Shown here: positions 8,734-17,743 of the stretch, one piece after another | How positions within the stretch are numbered: position 1 is the first letter of the stretch | Layout of the letters: each line of letters begins with the position of its first letter | Position numbers and translations under genes: made by a program | The notes under the pieces: model-generated | Told to the model about the DNA's origin: nothing | Database searches by the model: none | What the model saw: only the letters and a program-made list of their open reading frames with translations | From: Streptomyces cavernae | GTDB taxonomy: Bacteria; Actinomycetota; Actinomycetes; Streptomycetales; Streptomycetaceae | Direction: 5' to 3' | NCBI RefSeq assembly: GCF_004023625.1 | Contig: NZ_RPDJ01000001.1 | Location: 186,001 to 250,000, forward strand | Length of the DNA stretch: 64,000 nt

Positions 8734-9524
8734 GACGGCGACCCGTACGAGGAGAGGAACTCCCGGGTCCGGGCCTGCGCCGGGTTGTCCAGCACGTCCC
8801 GTGGCGCGCCCTCCTCCACGATCCGGCCGCCGTCGACGAAGACGACATGGTCGGACACCTCGCGGGCGAACGGCAGTTCATGGGTGACCAGCATCATCGT
8901 CATCCCGTCGGCGGCGAGTTCGCGCATCACGGCGAGGACCTCGCGGGTGGCCTCCGGGTCCAGGGAGGACGTGGGCTCGTCGAAGAGCAGTACCTCCGGC
9001 CTGAGCGCGAGCGCCCGGGCGATGGCCACGCGCTGCTGTTCACCGCCGGAAAGCTGTTCGGGCTGGGCGAGTCCGCGATGGGCCACCCCGACCCGGCGCA
9101 GCAGCGCGACGGCCCGCTCGAGCGCCTCCTGCTCCGGCACGCCCGCCCTGCGCTGGGCGAGGACGACGTTCTCCACGGCCGTCAGGTGCGGGAACAGATG
9201 GAACCTCTGGAAGACCATGCCGACGGTGCGGCGCAGCCGGGGCAGATCGCGGCAGACCGTACGGCCGCCGCTGTGTACGACCTCCCCGGCGACCTCGACG
9301 GTGCCGCGGTCGGGGCGTTCCAGCAGGTTGACGCAGCGCATCAGGGTCGTCTTGCCGCCACCGCTCTGCCCGATGACGCTGACGATACGGCCGCGGCCGA
9401 CCTCCAGATGCACGTCGTCGAGGACGAGCCGGCCGTCGAAGGACTTGTGGAGCCCCTCGATCCGTACAACGGCCTCGGTCGGTGCCGGTGCGACGGTCTT
9501 CTCCGTGATGACGGGCTCGGTCAT
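8730..9524 (-). CDS. Polar amino acid ABC transporter, ATP-binding protein (GlnQ-like)
   Basis: A 264-aa ABC ATPase. Walker A GQSGGGKTT lies at about residues 46-54, the signature is LSGGEQQRVAIARAL, Walker B is VLLFDEPTSSLD, and the H-loop is MLVTHELPFA. These match the GlnQ/HisP subfamily importing polar amino acids. ATG 9524 overlaps the stop of the permease (ATGA), so translation is coupled. The first 25 residues before the conserved core are variable. It powers the permease encoded just upstream. Confidence 0.93.
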   Translation of the reverse strand: MTEPVITEKTVAPAPTEAVVRIEGLHKSFDGRLVLDDVHLEVGRGRIVSVIGQSGGGKTTLMRCVNLLERPDRGTVEVAGEVVHSGGRTVCRDLPRLRRTVGMVFQRFHLFPHLTAVENVVLAQRRAGVPEQEALERAVALLRRVGVAHRGLAQPEQLSGGEQQRVAIARALALRPEVLLFDEPTSSLDPEATREVLAVMRELAADGMTMMLVTHELPFAREVSDHVVFVDGGRIVEEGAPRDVLDNPAQARTREFLSSYGSPS

Positions 9525-10297
9525 ACCGCCGCCTCCTTCCGCTCGGTGTCTGCCCCGACGCTCCCTCGGAGTTCGTCCGCGAGCAGTGCGCGCGCGGCTC
9601 GCACCCTCCGCCGCCGCCACGGCGACAGCGGCACCCCGGCCGCCACCTTCCGCTCCAGCAGCAGCAGGAGCTGGGAGAGCGGGTAGCAGAGCGCGAAGTA
9701 CACGGCGGAGATGACCAGATAGACCTCCAGCGCCCGGAAGGTGGCGGAGGTGATGAGCCGCCCCTCGGACATCAGCTCGGCCGCGGAGACCGTGACCAGC
9801 AGGGAGGTGGACTTCAGCAGGTCGACCAGCATGGTGTTGGTGCCGGGCAGCGCCAGCCGGACGGCCTGCGGAAGGATCACCTGGCCGAAGATGGCCGCCC
9901 GGCCCAGCCCGAGCGCCTCACCCGCCTCCGTCTGCCCCGCGTGCACCCCGCTGATCGCGGAACGGAAGATCTCGGAGAGATAGGCGGCGTAGAAGACGAC
10001 CAGGCTGAGGCATCCCGCCGTGAACACGTCCAGCCTGAGCCCGGCCGAGGCCAGACCGAAGTAGGCCAGGAAGATGATGGCGAGCAGCGGGACGTTCTTG
10101 AAGACCTCGGTGTAGACGGCGGCGACGGCGCGGGCCGGCCACGCCCGGCTCAGCCGCAGCAGCGCCACCGCCAGACCGAGCAGCACCGCCCCGACGAAGC
10201 TCACCACCGTGTAGGAGACGGTGCGTCCGAGCGCGTCGAGCAGATCGGACCGGTAGTCGGACCAGGGAACCTGGAACAGACCGGCAAGGGCGTACAT
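9521..10297 (-). CDS. Polar amino acid ABC transporter permease (HisM family)
   Basis: A 258-aa membrane protein with about five transmembrane segments. The EAA loop reads EAGEALGLGRAAIFGQVILP, typical of HisMQ permeases. ATG 10297 follows the binding-protein stop by nine bases and is preceded by GAGGGG. Only one permease gene is present, so it would form a homodimer. The C-terminal tail after the last helix is long and basic (about 35 residues). Confidence 0.92.
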   Translation of the reverse strand: MYALAGLFQVPWSDYRSDLLDALGRTVSYTVVSFVGAVLLGLAVALLRLSRAWPARAVAAVYTEVFKNVPLLAIIFLAYFGLASAGLRLDVFTAGCLSLVVFYAAYLSEIFRSAISGVHAGQTEAGEALGLGRAAIFGQVILPQAVRLALPGTNTMLVDLLKSTSLLVTVSAAELMSEGRLITSATFRALEVYLVISAVYFALCYPLSQLLLLLERKVAAGVPLSPWRRRRVRAARALLADELRGSVGADTERKEAAV

Positions 10298-10306
10298 GTC
10301 ATCCCC

Positions 10307-11248
10307 TCACTGGCCGATGGACGGCGGGGTCCAGTCGTTCGGCCGGTCCACACCCCGGCGTGCGGTGGCGACATCGGCGGCGGGCTTGAGGAACTGCTCG
10401 GGGTCACCCCCGTACTTCTGCACGAGCTTCTCCAACTCGCCGCTCGCGTACATGGCGTCGATCTGCTCGGAGATCGCCTTCTCCAGCTTCGTGGCCTGCG
10501 TGGGGAGGTAGAAGCCGGTCTGGTACGGCTGGAAGTACTGGTACGCGGGCTTCGCCTTGACCTCCGCGGCGGTCGGCGGAGTCATGTACTGCGTCGATAT
10601 CTTCAGGTCGGGCCGCTCCTTCTGCGCCGCGATGATGATCAGCGGGTCGAGGAACCCGACGTCGATGCGGCCCGCCCCGAGGTCGTCGAAGACTCCGTTG
10701 GCGTCGGGATAGGCGTGCAGCTTCGCCCCGGGTACCGCCTGGATCGACTTGACCCACACATAGCCCTCGACCGTGCCCAGTTCCAGGCCCTTGAGATCGT
10801 CGACCGTCTTGTACGTCTTCCCGTTGCGGACCGCCATCGCCGGGGGCGAGTAGTAGGGCGGATCGGTGAACAGGCCCTGCTTCTGCCGGTCGGCGGACCA
10901 GGCGACACCGCCGATGGTGATGTCCACCCGGCGGGACTGCACCCCGGCGAGCATGCCGGCGAAGTCCGTGACCTGCGGCTTGACTTCGAGGCCCAGCTTC
11001 TCGGCCGCGCGATTGAGGATGTCGCCGTCCAGACCGACGATCTTGCCGTCCTCGACGCTGGTGTACGGGGCGTACGGCTGGATGGCGACCTTGAGCACGC
11101 CGGGCGTGATGGTGCCGAGGGCGGCGGTCTTCGCGGACACGTTCTTCGGAGCGTCACCGTCCGAGGAGTCCGAGGAACCGCAGGCGGCGGCCGTGGGCAG
11201 CAACAGCATCGCGGACAAAGCGGCAAGGAACGAACGCACACGGATCAT
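10307..11248 (-). CDS. Amino acid ABC transporter substrate-binding lipoprotein
   Basis: A 313-aa type 2 periplasmic-binding protein (SBP_bac_3). The N terminus has basic residues, a hydrophobic stretch and a lipobox-like LPTAAAC, so it should be a lipoprotein anchored to the membrane face. The domain starts LGTITPGVLKVAIQPYAPY and contains VDITIGGVAWSADR, the family's ligand-binding region. ATG 11248 has GGAAGG upstream. First gene of the operon with permease, ATPase and DadA-like oxidase. The ligand is unknown. Confidence 0.92.
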   Translation of the reverse strand: MIRVRSFLAALSAMLLLPTAAACGSSDSSDGDAPKNVSAKTAALGTITPGVLKVAIQPYAPYTSVEDGKIVGLDGDILNRAAEKLGLEVKPQVTDFAGMLAGVQSRRVDITIGGVAWSADRQKQGLFTDPPYYSPPAMAVRNGKTYKTVDDLKGLELGTVEGYVWVKSIQAVPGAKLHAYPDANGVFDDLGAGRIDVGFLDPLIIIAAQKERPDLKISTQYMTPPTAAEVKAKPAYQYFQPYQTGFYLPTQATKLEKAISEQIDAMYASGELEKLVQKYGGDPEQFLKPAADVATARRGVDRPNDWTPPSIGQ

Positions 11249-11342
11249 CGGCTTGGGCCTTCCATGTCGGCAGGTGAGGATCGGCGGTGGGGGACCCGCC
11301 GTACACCGCGCTGTGCCCCCGGCGGGGAGTGATTGGGCCCAT

Positions 11343-11371
11343 ACGCTAGGCATGTGCTCGCTGTGCGTCAC
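11343..11371 (-). promoter_or_regulatory. Candidate promoter of the amino acid ABC/DadA operon
   Basis: On the minus strand GTGACG (11371-11366) and TAGCGT (11348-11343) are separated by 17 bases, an acceptable sigma-HrdB-type pair. It predicts a leader of roughly 85-90 bases before the binding-protein start at 11248. The divergent CdaR-type regulator begins at 11487, so the two promoters share this intergenic stretch. Confidence 0.4.
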
Positions 11372-11486
11372 CGGTCACTCCGTACGAAGTTATGGCCGAA
11401 AACGCTCGATCCCCTGTACGGTACGTCCAGTCCCCCCAGTCGGGGCTCGCCTTCCGCCCGCCCCGGCCCCGACGGAGGGAACGCAC

Positions 11487-12689
11487 ATGCTCAGTCCGTC
11501 ACTCGCACAGGAGATCGCCACCGACACCTCGGCGGTCATCGGCTTCAACGTGCTGATCACCGATGCGGACGGCATGGTCATCGGCAGCGGCGACAGCAGC
11601 CGCGTCGGCACCTTCCACGAGGCGTCCGTCGAGGTCGTCCGCACCCAGGAACCCGCCACCCACACCGCCCCCCAGGCACTGCAACTGCGCGGAGTGCGCC
11701 CCGGCGTCACCCTCCCGCTCGTCACCGACGGCCAGGCGGTCGGCACGGTCGGGATCACCGGCACCCCCGCCCAGGTCCGCCGCTTCGGACTGCTGGTGAA
11801 ACGCCAGACGGAGATACTCCTCCGCGAGTCCGTGATGCTGCGCTCCCGGCTGCTCGCCGAACGGGCGGCCGAGAAACTCCTCACCGACATCGCCTCCTTC
11901 GACCCCCATGTCGTGGAGGGCGAGTTCCTACTGTTCCGCGGCGCGGAGCTGGGCTTCGACCTGCGGCTGCGCCGGGTCGCGGTGGCGTTCGAGGTGACCG
12001 TGCCCGAGGCCGGGACCCGGCGGCAGGTCGCCCCCGCACACGACATGGCGCTGATCCGCTCCGAACTCCTGCGCACGGTACGCGAGGTGTTCGCCGATCC
12101 CCAGGACGTCGTCGCCACCACGGCTCCCGGCTGGATCGGCGTGCTGCACCGGCTCCCGGACCGGCGCACCCCCAAGGCCCTGGCCGCCGACTGCCGCCGG
12201 GTCACCGACGTCATCGCGGCCCAGGACGGTCTCAGCGCCCGCGCGGGCATCGGGGAGGCGGCCACCTCCGTCGGCGGTCTGCACGACTCCTACCAGGACG
12301 CTTGCGACGCGCTGCGCCTTGGCGCGCGGCTGGCCAGTGCCTCACAGGTGCACATCCACCACATCACCGACCTACGGGTCCACCAGGTCCTCGCCGGGGT
12401 GAGCCAGCCCGCCCGCGTCCGCCTGCTCGAACGCACGGCCGCTGATCTGAGGGCCCAGCCGGACTGGCCGGTGCTCCGGGACACGATCACCGCCTGGTGC
12501 GAAAGCGGCTTCAACCTCGTACGCGCCTCCGAGGCCCTGCACATCCACCGCAACACCGTCGTCTACCGCATGAACAAGATCGAACAGATCACCGCCCGCT
12601 CCCTGCGGGACCACCGCACCACCATGTCCCTCTACCTGGCCTGTCTGGCGGACCAGTTGGGCGGCGGGATCAGCGACGCGGAAGGCTGA
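11487..12689 (+). CDS. CdaR/PucR-family transcriptional activator
   Basis: A 400-aa protein. It has an N-terminal putative sugar-diacid recognition domain (residues 1-135: SLAQEIATDTSAVIGFNVLI, then HTAPQALQLRGVRPGVTLPL), a central GGDEF-like domain, and a C-terminal PucR-type helix-turn-helix (FNLVRASEALHIHRNTVVYR). In E. coli CdaR responds to glycerate, galactarate or glucarate. Start ATG 11487 has GGAGGGA upstream. It is divergent from the amino-acid ABC/DadA operon, its most likely target, although that pairs a diacid-type sensor with an amino-acid importer. The 3' end overlaps the next convergent gene by 20 bases. Confidence 0.88.
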   Translation: MLSPSLAQEIATDTSAVIGFNVLITDADGMVIGSGDSSRVGTFHEASVEVVRTQEPATHTAPQALQLRGVRPGVTLPLVTDGQAVGTVGITGTPAQVRRFGLLVKRQTEILLRESVMLRSRLLAERAAEKLLTDIASFDPHVVEGEFLLFRGAELGFDLRLRRVAVAFEVTVPEAGTRRQVAPAHDMALIRSELLRTVREVFADPQDVVATTAPGWIGVLHRLPDRRTPKALAADCRRVTDVIAAQDGLSARAGIGEAATSVGGLHDSYQDACDALRLGARLASASQVHIHHITDLRVHQVLAGVSQPARVRLLERTAADLRAQPDWPVLRDTITAWCESGFNLVRASEALHIHRNTVVYRMNKIEQITARSLRDHRTTMSLYLACLADQLGGGISDAEG

Positions 12690-13587
12690 CGCCGCACTCC
12701 CGTGCGAGGCGCTCCCACTCGGCCCGGCCCCCGGACAGCGGCCAGGCCCAGGAGGGACGGCGGGCGGCGCGCAGTTGGTCGAGCCGGCGGGCGAAGGACG
12801 GTCCGGCGAGCCCCGCACCGTCGATACCGGGATGGCGCCGGCTCAGTTCCGTGAAGCGGGCGAGCTCGGCCTCGTACGCGGCGACGGCATCGCGGGTCGC
12901 GGCGTCCTCCTCGTCCGCGGGGAGCGATCGGTACAGCTCCAGCAGGGGCGGTTCGAGGGACTCGGCGATCGCCGCGGCGAGCCGGGCGTGGCCGTCCAGC
13001 ACGAGATGACAGTCCAGCCCGCTGACCCACCACAGCACGACGGGCGGCATGATCCCCTCACGGGCCTGCTTGCGATACGACTTCACCCGGCCGTCGTCGG
13101 CGTCCGGCATCCGTCGCAGCGGGAGGATCTCCCACTCGACATTGTGGCCGTACCAGTCGAGGTATCCCTCGGGATGCCCCTCGACGACCATCGAGGACCA
13201 GTACTCGGCCTGTCCGAGGCGCCCGTGGTTCCACCGCGCCAACTCCGCGTCCGGCGACAGGATCCACCGTCCGTCGTGCAACGGGCTCTCGTACGACCTG
13301 GTCAGAGCGTCCGCGACGCGGTGCGCCCAGTGATGCGCGGACCCGGCCGACTCACGCGCGGCACGTGCGCGCAGAGGCGGGACGACGGGCCGGAACCCTT
13401 CGGTGCGCACGAACTCCACGCCCTCGTGGTGCTCCTCCACCACGGCGAACAGCACCGGGCGCGACCCCTGGGTCACCACCAGTCGGTTTCCGGCCGTCCG
13501 GACGCTCAGTCCCGGCCGCGGCCGGTCGCGCGGCTCGAGCAGCAGGATCGCGCCGCCGTCGGGGCGTGTCAGGTGCGTCCGCCGCAT
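12670..13587 (-). CDS. Hypothetical protein with ParB-like DGHARL motif
   Basis: A 305-aa protein starting MRRTHLTRPDG. No family is recognised with confidence. The segment VLDGHARLAAAIAE resembles the DGHHR element of the ParB/sulfiredoxin fold. The preceding WWVSGLDCHLVLDG and aromatic-rich SMVVEGHPEGYLDWYG look like a folded domain. No signal peptide or membrane segment is seen. ATG 13587 is chosen as the start of the ordered sequence; an ATG at 13638 is an alternative, and neither has a strong ribosome site. The last 20 bases overlap the end of the convergent CdaR-type gene. Confidence 0.65.
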   Translation of the reverse strand: MRRTHLTRPDGGAILLLEPRDRPRPGLSVRTAGNRLVVTQGSRPVLFAVVEEHHEGVEFVRTEGFRPVVPPLRARAARESAGSAHHWAHRVADALTRSYESPLHDGRWILSPDAELARWNHGRLGQAEYWSSMVVEGHPEGYLDWYGHNVEWEILPLRRMPDADDGRVKSYRKQAREGIMPPVVLWWVSGLDCHLVLDGHARLAAAIAESLEPPLLELYRSLPADEEDAATRDAVAAYEAELARFTELSRRHPGIDGAGLAGPSFARRLDQLRAARRPSWAWPLSGGRAEWERLARECGVSLPRR

Positions 13588-13982
13588 ACGGGATCCGCTC
13601 GCCGGGGGTGGGACGGGACTCGTCGTCGAGACCCGCATCGTACGGGAGCCGCGCACATGCCCCGGGCCGGGCCCGTTCCGCACCCCGAAGCCCGCGTCCC
13701 CGGCCGCCACCTGACGGCCTGAAACCCGAGCCCCCTGACAGTCCGTCAACTGACACGCGTAGACGTCCCCACCTGGGAAACAACCCCCGATTCAGACGGA
13801 GGCGGCGCGGGAGCGGTTCCAAGCCGCCATGGCGGGCAGCTCACTTGACGCCCGGGCGTCCGACGCGATTGGCTCCGGCCGAGCGAAGCGTCACCCGGCC
13901 GGGACAGAGCGTTCCGAAAGACCGTGCCGCCCTTCGCCCTCTCCTCCTTCCGCTCCGCCGCACAGCGAGGTGCCACCCCCTC

Positions 13983-15011
13983 ATGGACATCAGCCACAAT
14001 CCCCAGCATTCCCGCAGATCCCCTCGTGGCACCGCCCTGGCCGCCGTCGCCGCCGTCGCCGCCGTCAGCCTGCTGGCGGCAGGCTGCTCCGGTTCCAGCG
14101 GCTCGGACTCCAACAGCGGCACCGACACGGCGGGCAAGGTGGACACCGAGCGGATCAAGGTGGCTCTCATCACCCACGGCGCCGCCGGAGACACCTTCTG
14201 GGAACTGGTGAACAAGGGCGCACAGGCGGCGGCGGACAAGGACAACATCGAGTTGACGTACAAGAGCGACCCCAGTTCCGCCGGACAGGCGAAACTGGTG
14301 CGTGACGCGATCGACGAGCGCGTCGACGGGATCGCGCTGACCCTCGCCAAACCGGACGCGATGAAAAGCGTGGTCGCCGAGGCGAGAACGGCGGGCATCC
14401 CGGTGGTCGGCCTCAACTCGGGTATCGACGCCTGGCGTTCCCAGGGACTCCTGGAGTACTTCGGGCAGGACGAGAGCGTCGCCGGCCGCGCCCTCGGCGA
14501 CAAACTCGACGAACTGAAGGCCAAGCACGCCCTGTGCGTCATCCACGAACCGGGCAACGTCGCCCTGGAGGCCCGCTGCGCCGGGGTCAAGAAGACCTTC
14601 GGCGGCCAGACCGAGAACCTGTACGTCAAGGGCACCGACATGGACGCGGTGACCGAGTCGGTCGCCAACCGGCTGCGGCAGGACCCCACCATCGACGAAG
14701 TGGTCATGCTGGGAGCCCAGTTCGCGCTCGCGGCCGTGAAGTCGGTGAAGGACGCCGGCAGCAGCGCCAAGATCGCCACGTTCGACCTCAACAAGGATCT
14801 GGTCAAGGGCCTGCAAAGGGGAGAGGTGCAGTTCGCCGTGGACCAGCAGCCCTATCTGCAGGGGTATCTGGCCACGGACGCCCTGTGGCTCTACAAGTTC
14901 AACGGCAACGTCAGCGGGGGTGGCGAGGCCCCGGTCCTGACCGGTCCCGCGTTCGTGACCAAGGAGAACGTCGCCGATGTGGCGAAGTTCGCCGCCAACG
15001 GCACCCGTTGA
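13983..15011 (+). CDS. Sugar-type ABC substrate-binding lipoprotein, orphan
   Basis: A 342-aa periplasmic-binding protein of the ribose/LacI type. After a basic N terminus and hydrophobic core it has a clear lipobox LLAAGC at about residues 31-36. The mature domain begins IKVALITHGAAGDTFW and includes VDGIALTLAKPDAM and IPVVGLNSGID, typical sugar-binding strands. No permease or ATPase is adjacent, so it works with a transporter elsewhere or acts as a sensor. It ends 186 bases before the conservon histidine-kinase gene, raising the possibility of a sensory role. ATG 13983 has only a weak GCGAGG about 11 bases upstream. Confidence 0.85.
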   Translation: MDISHNPQHSRRSPRGTALAAVAAVAAVSLLAAGCSGSSGSDSNSGTDTAGKVDTERIKVALITHGAAGDTFWELVNKGAQAAADKDNIELTYKSDPSSAGQAKLVRDAIDERVDGIALTLAKPDAMKSVVAEARTAGIPVVGLNSGIDAWRSQGLLEYFGQDESVAGRALGDKLDELKAKHALCVIHEPGNVALEARCAGVKKTFGGQTENLYVKGTDMDAVTESVANRLRQDPTIDEVVMLGAQFALAAVKSVKDAGSSAKIATFDLNKDLVKGLQRGEVQFAVDQQPYLQGYLATDALWLYKFNGNVSGGGEAPVLTGPAFVTKENVADVAKFAANGTR

Positions 15012-15197
15012 CACGGCCCGGCGGTATAACGGCGTCCCTCAAGTTTCGACGTCTCACGGTGCGTACGGGCACTGGTACGGATAGCATCCTGCGCACCCCC
15101 TGTGTCGTTCTGAACACGCGGACACCCCACCGCTGTGTTCCGTGAGCCCCCCTCCCCACCGACCACGACCGCCCTCGCTGACCGCCCAAGGACGACG

Positions 15198-17732
15198 ATG
15201 TCTCCAAGAACCGGTGTCCGGCACCGTTTCGGCTCCATCCGTCTTTCCCTGATCCTTCTGGCGTTGGTCCCCAGCGTCACGCTCGCCGCCATGTGGGGCG
15301 TGACGACGACGCAGATGTTCTCCGAGGGCCTGAGGCTGCGGGCACAGACCGAGCTCAGCGAGTCGACCGGGGCGATGGGCACCGAGGCGACGCTCGCGCT
15401 CCAGGCGGAGCGCAGCCTGTCCGCCGCCTACCTGGCCTCTCCCAAGGGCTCCCGGACCGCGCTGGACGACCAGCGCAGAAGGACGGACACGGCGGTCGCG
15501 CAGCTCGTCGACCAGTCGGACGCCATCAACCGGGCCCCCGCCCGCATCGGGGACCGGATGTACTCGGTCCTCGCCGCACTGGAGAGCCTGGAGTACTACC
15601 GGGGACAGGTCGACGACCCGAAGGACATCACCCCCCAGCAGACCCTCGACCAGTACACCTCGATCATCGACGACCAGGTCCACGCCTTCCAGGAGCTCTC
15701 CCAGGTCGACGACGGGGACCTCACATCGGAGGCCGGACCGCTCGTCGCCCTCGAACACGCGGCGGAGCTGGTCTCGCAGGAGGACGCCATCCTGGGCCTG
15801 GCCTGGCCGTCGGGGAAGCTCGACACCGCGAGCCACACCCGGTTCGTGCAACTGGTCAACACCCGGCGCTGGCTGGTCGCGGACCAGATCATGCCGTCGC
15901 TGCGCGGCTCCGCGAAGACCCAGACCGACCAGATCCTCAACAGCCGTGAGTGGAAGACCCTGGAAGCCGTCGAGGACCAGGTGCTCGCCACCCATCCGGG
16001 CCGCGGTGCCCGCAGCATCGCCCTGCCGGACGCGGAGAAGCGCTGGACCTCCGCACTGAACGGCGTCTCCGCCGACTACAAGTCCCTGATCAGGGGGCAG
16101 ACCTCGGGGCTGCTCGAGCGCAGCGCCGACAAGGCACACCGACTGCTGATCACCGCCGCCTCGCTGAGCACCGGCGGACTCGTCGCACTGCTGCTGTGCG
16201 TCGTGCTGTCCTGGCGCATCACCCGCTCGCTCTCCCGACGGCTGCGCGGCCTCAGGGAGGCCACCCTCGGCCTGGCCCAGCAGCGGCTCCCGGAGGTCGT
16301 CGCCACCCTCAACCGCGGCGAACGCATCGACGTGGACTCCGCCGCGCCGTCCCTGGACTACGGCACCGACGAACTCGGCGAGGTGGCACAGGCGTTCAAC
16401 ACCGCCCAGCGCACGGCCGTGCACACCGCGGTGGAACTCGCCGACACCCGGCGCGGCTTCCAGAAGGTGATCCTCGGGATCGCCCGGCAGAGCCAGAACC
16501 TGGTCAACCTGCAGCTGAGCAAGCTCGACGCCCTCGAACGCGAGCACCAGGACCCGAACGTCCTCGAGGGCCTTTTCGAACTCGACTCCACCGCCAGCCA
16601 GTTGCGCCGCTACGAGGAGAACCTCGTCATCATCAGCGGCGAACAGCCCCGGCGCAGCTGGAGCGAACCCGTCGCGCTGATCGACATCCTGCGCAGCGCC
16701 GTCGGTGAGGTCGCCCAGTACCAGCGGGTCGAGGTGCACGCCGACGACGACGTGTGGCTCGCCCCGCCCGCGGTGGCCGATGTCGTCCATCTTCTCGCCG
16801 AACTCATCGACAACGCGACCGTGTACTCCCCGGCACCAAGCCCGGTGAGCGTACGGGCCGCACTGGTGGCCAGAGGCCTGGCCATCGAGATCGAGGACCG
16901 CGGCCTCGGCATGTCCGAGGAGGACTACGCGGCACTCAATGCCCAACTGGCGGTCGCCCCGCAGTTCGACGTGGTCGCGCTCGCCGACGACCTGAGGCTC
17001 GGCATGTTCGTGATCGCCCGGCTGGCCACCCGGCACGACATCGCCGTCACCCTGCGCTCCTCGCCCTACGGCGGAACCACCGCGATCGTGCTCCTCCCGC
17101 ACGACGTCGTGGTGCGTGAGTCCCCCGACTCCCCGGCCCCCGACGACGGGTACGAGGACGCCGTACCGGACACGACCGGACTCCTGGGGCGCCGGGACGC
17201 CGCGGCCGTGCGGGAGATGGCCGGTGCGCCCGGCGGGACGGTCGGCAAGGCCAACGGGATCGCCGTGGAGACCGACGGAACCGCGGAAGCCAACGGGACC
17301 GCCCTGGAGGACGGCACGCCCGCGCGGCACGAACGGCAGCCGCGACCGGCGGACGGCCCGCCCACCGCCGACGCCCCCGCCCCGGCCGACCCCGGGCCGA
17401 CTCCGCTGGAGGGCACCGTCCGGCGCGGCGGACCCGCCCCGCTTCCACGCCGTGTTCCGCAGACCAGCCTCGCCGCCGAACTGTGCGAGGACCCCGCCCC
17501 GGTGGCCACGGACCCCGACGGCGCCGAGGACCCCTTCGACGACTACTCCGCGGAGCGCGCGGCCTCCTCCCTAGCCGGATTCCAGCGTGGCACGCGCGAG
17601 GCCCGTGACGACGGCGCGGAGATGCGATACGACGAAGACCGGGGGGAAACAGCGGCAACCGACGGCGTCGCGGCTCAAGTCCCCGCAGCAGTCACTTCCG
17701 TCCCGTCCACTCCGCCCGCCGACCTTCGATGA
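15198..17732 (+). CDS. cvnA: Conservon sensor ATPase CvnA (NIT, HAMP, HATPase)
   Basis: An 844-aa membrane sensor. TM1 lies near residues 15-35, followed by an extracytoplasmic nitrate/nitrite-sensing-like domain to about residue 310, TM2 near 318-340, HAMP, and an HATPase_c domain with N box ELIDNATVYSPA and G1 EDRGLGMS. A disordered Pro/Ala-rich tail of about 200 residues ends the protein. CvnA proteins anchor a G-protein-like complex with CvnB-D. In the dimerisation region the family pattern LDHxATRxRR, recalled from relatives, reads LDSTASQLRR here, so His is replaced by Ser. Start ATG 15198 has AAGGA upstream. Confidence 0.9.
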   Translation: MSPRTGVRHRFGSIRLSLILLALVPSVTLAAMWGVTTTQMFSEGLRLRAQTELSESTGAMGTEATLALQAERSLSAAYLASPKGSRTALDDQRRRTDTAVAQLVDQSDAINRAPARIGDRMYSVLAALESLEYYRGQVDDPKDITPQQTLDQYTSIIDDQVHAFQELSQVDDGDLTSEAGPLVALEHAAELVSQEDAILGLAWPSGKLDTASHTRFVQLVNTRRWLVADQIMPSLRGSAKTQTDQILNSREWKTLEAVEDQVLATHPGRGARSIALPDAEKRWTSALNGVSADYKSLIRGQTSGLLERSADKAHRLLITAASLSTGGLVALLLCVVLSWRITRSLSRRLRGLREATLGLAQQRLPEVVATLNRGERIDVDSAAPSLDYGTDELGEVAQAFNTAQRTAVHTAVELADTRRGFQKVILGIARQSQNLVNLQLSKLDALEREHQDPNVLEGLFELDSTASQLRRYEENLVIISGEQPRRSWSEPVALIDILRSAVGEVAQYQRVEVHADDDVWLAPPAVADVVHLLAELIDNATVYSPAPSPVSVRAALVARGLAIEIEDRGLGMSEEDYAALNAQLAVAPQFDVVALADDLRLGMFVIARLATRHDIAVTLRSSPYGGTTAIVLLPHDVVVRESPDSPAPDDGYEDAVPDTTGLLGRRDAAAVREMAGAPGGTVGKANGIAVETDGTAEANGTALEDGTPARHERQPRPADGPPTADAPAPADPGPTPLEGTVRRGGPAPLPRRVPQTSLAAELCEDPAPVATDPDGAEDPFDDYSAERAASSLAGFQRGTREARDDGAEMRYDEDRGETAATDGVAAQVPAAVTSVPSTPPADLR

Positions 17733-17743
17733 AGGACAGAGAC

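Noticed and set aside
15054..17330. A 758-codon open frame on the minus strand opposite cvnA
   Set aside because: It mirrors the codons of a clear conservon gene, has low-complexity Gly/Val/Asp composition and no family motif.
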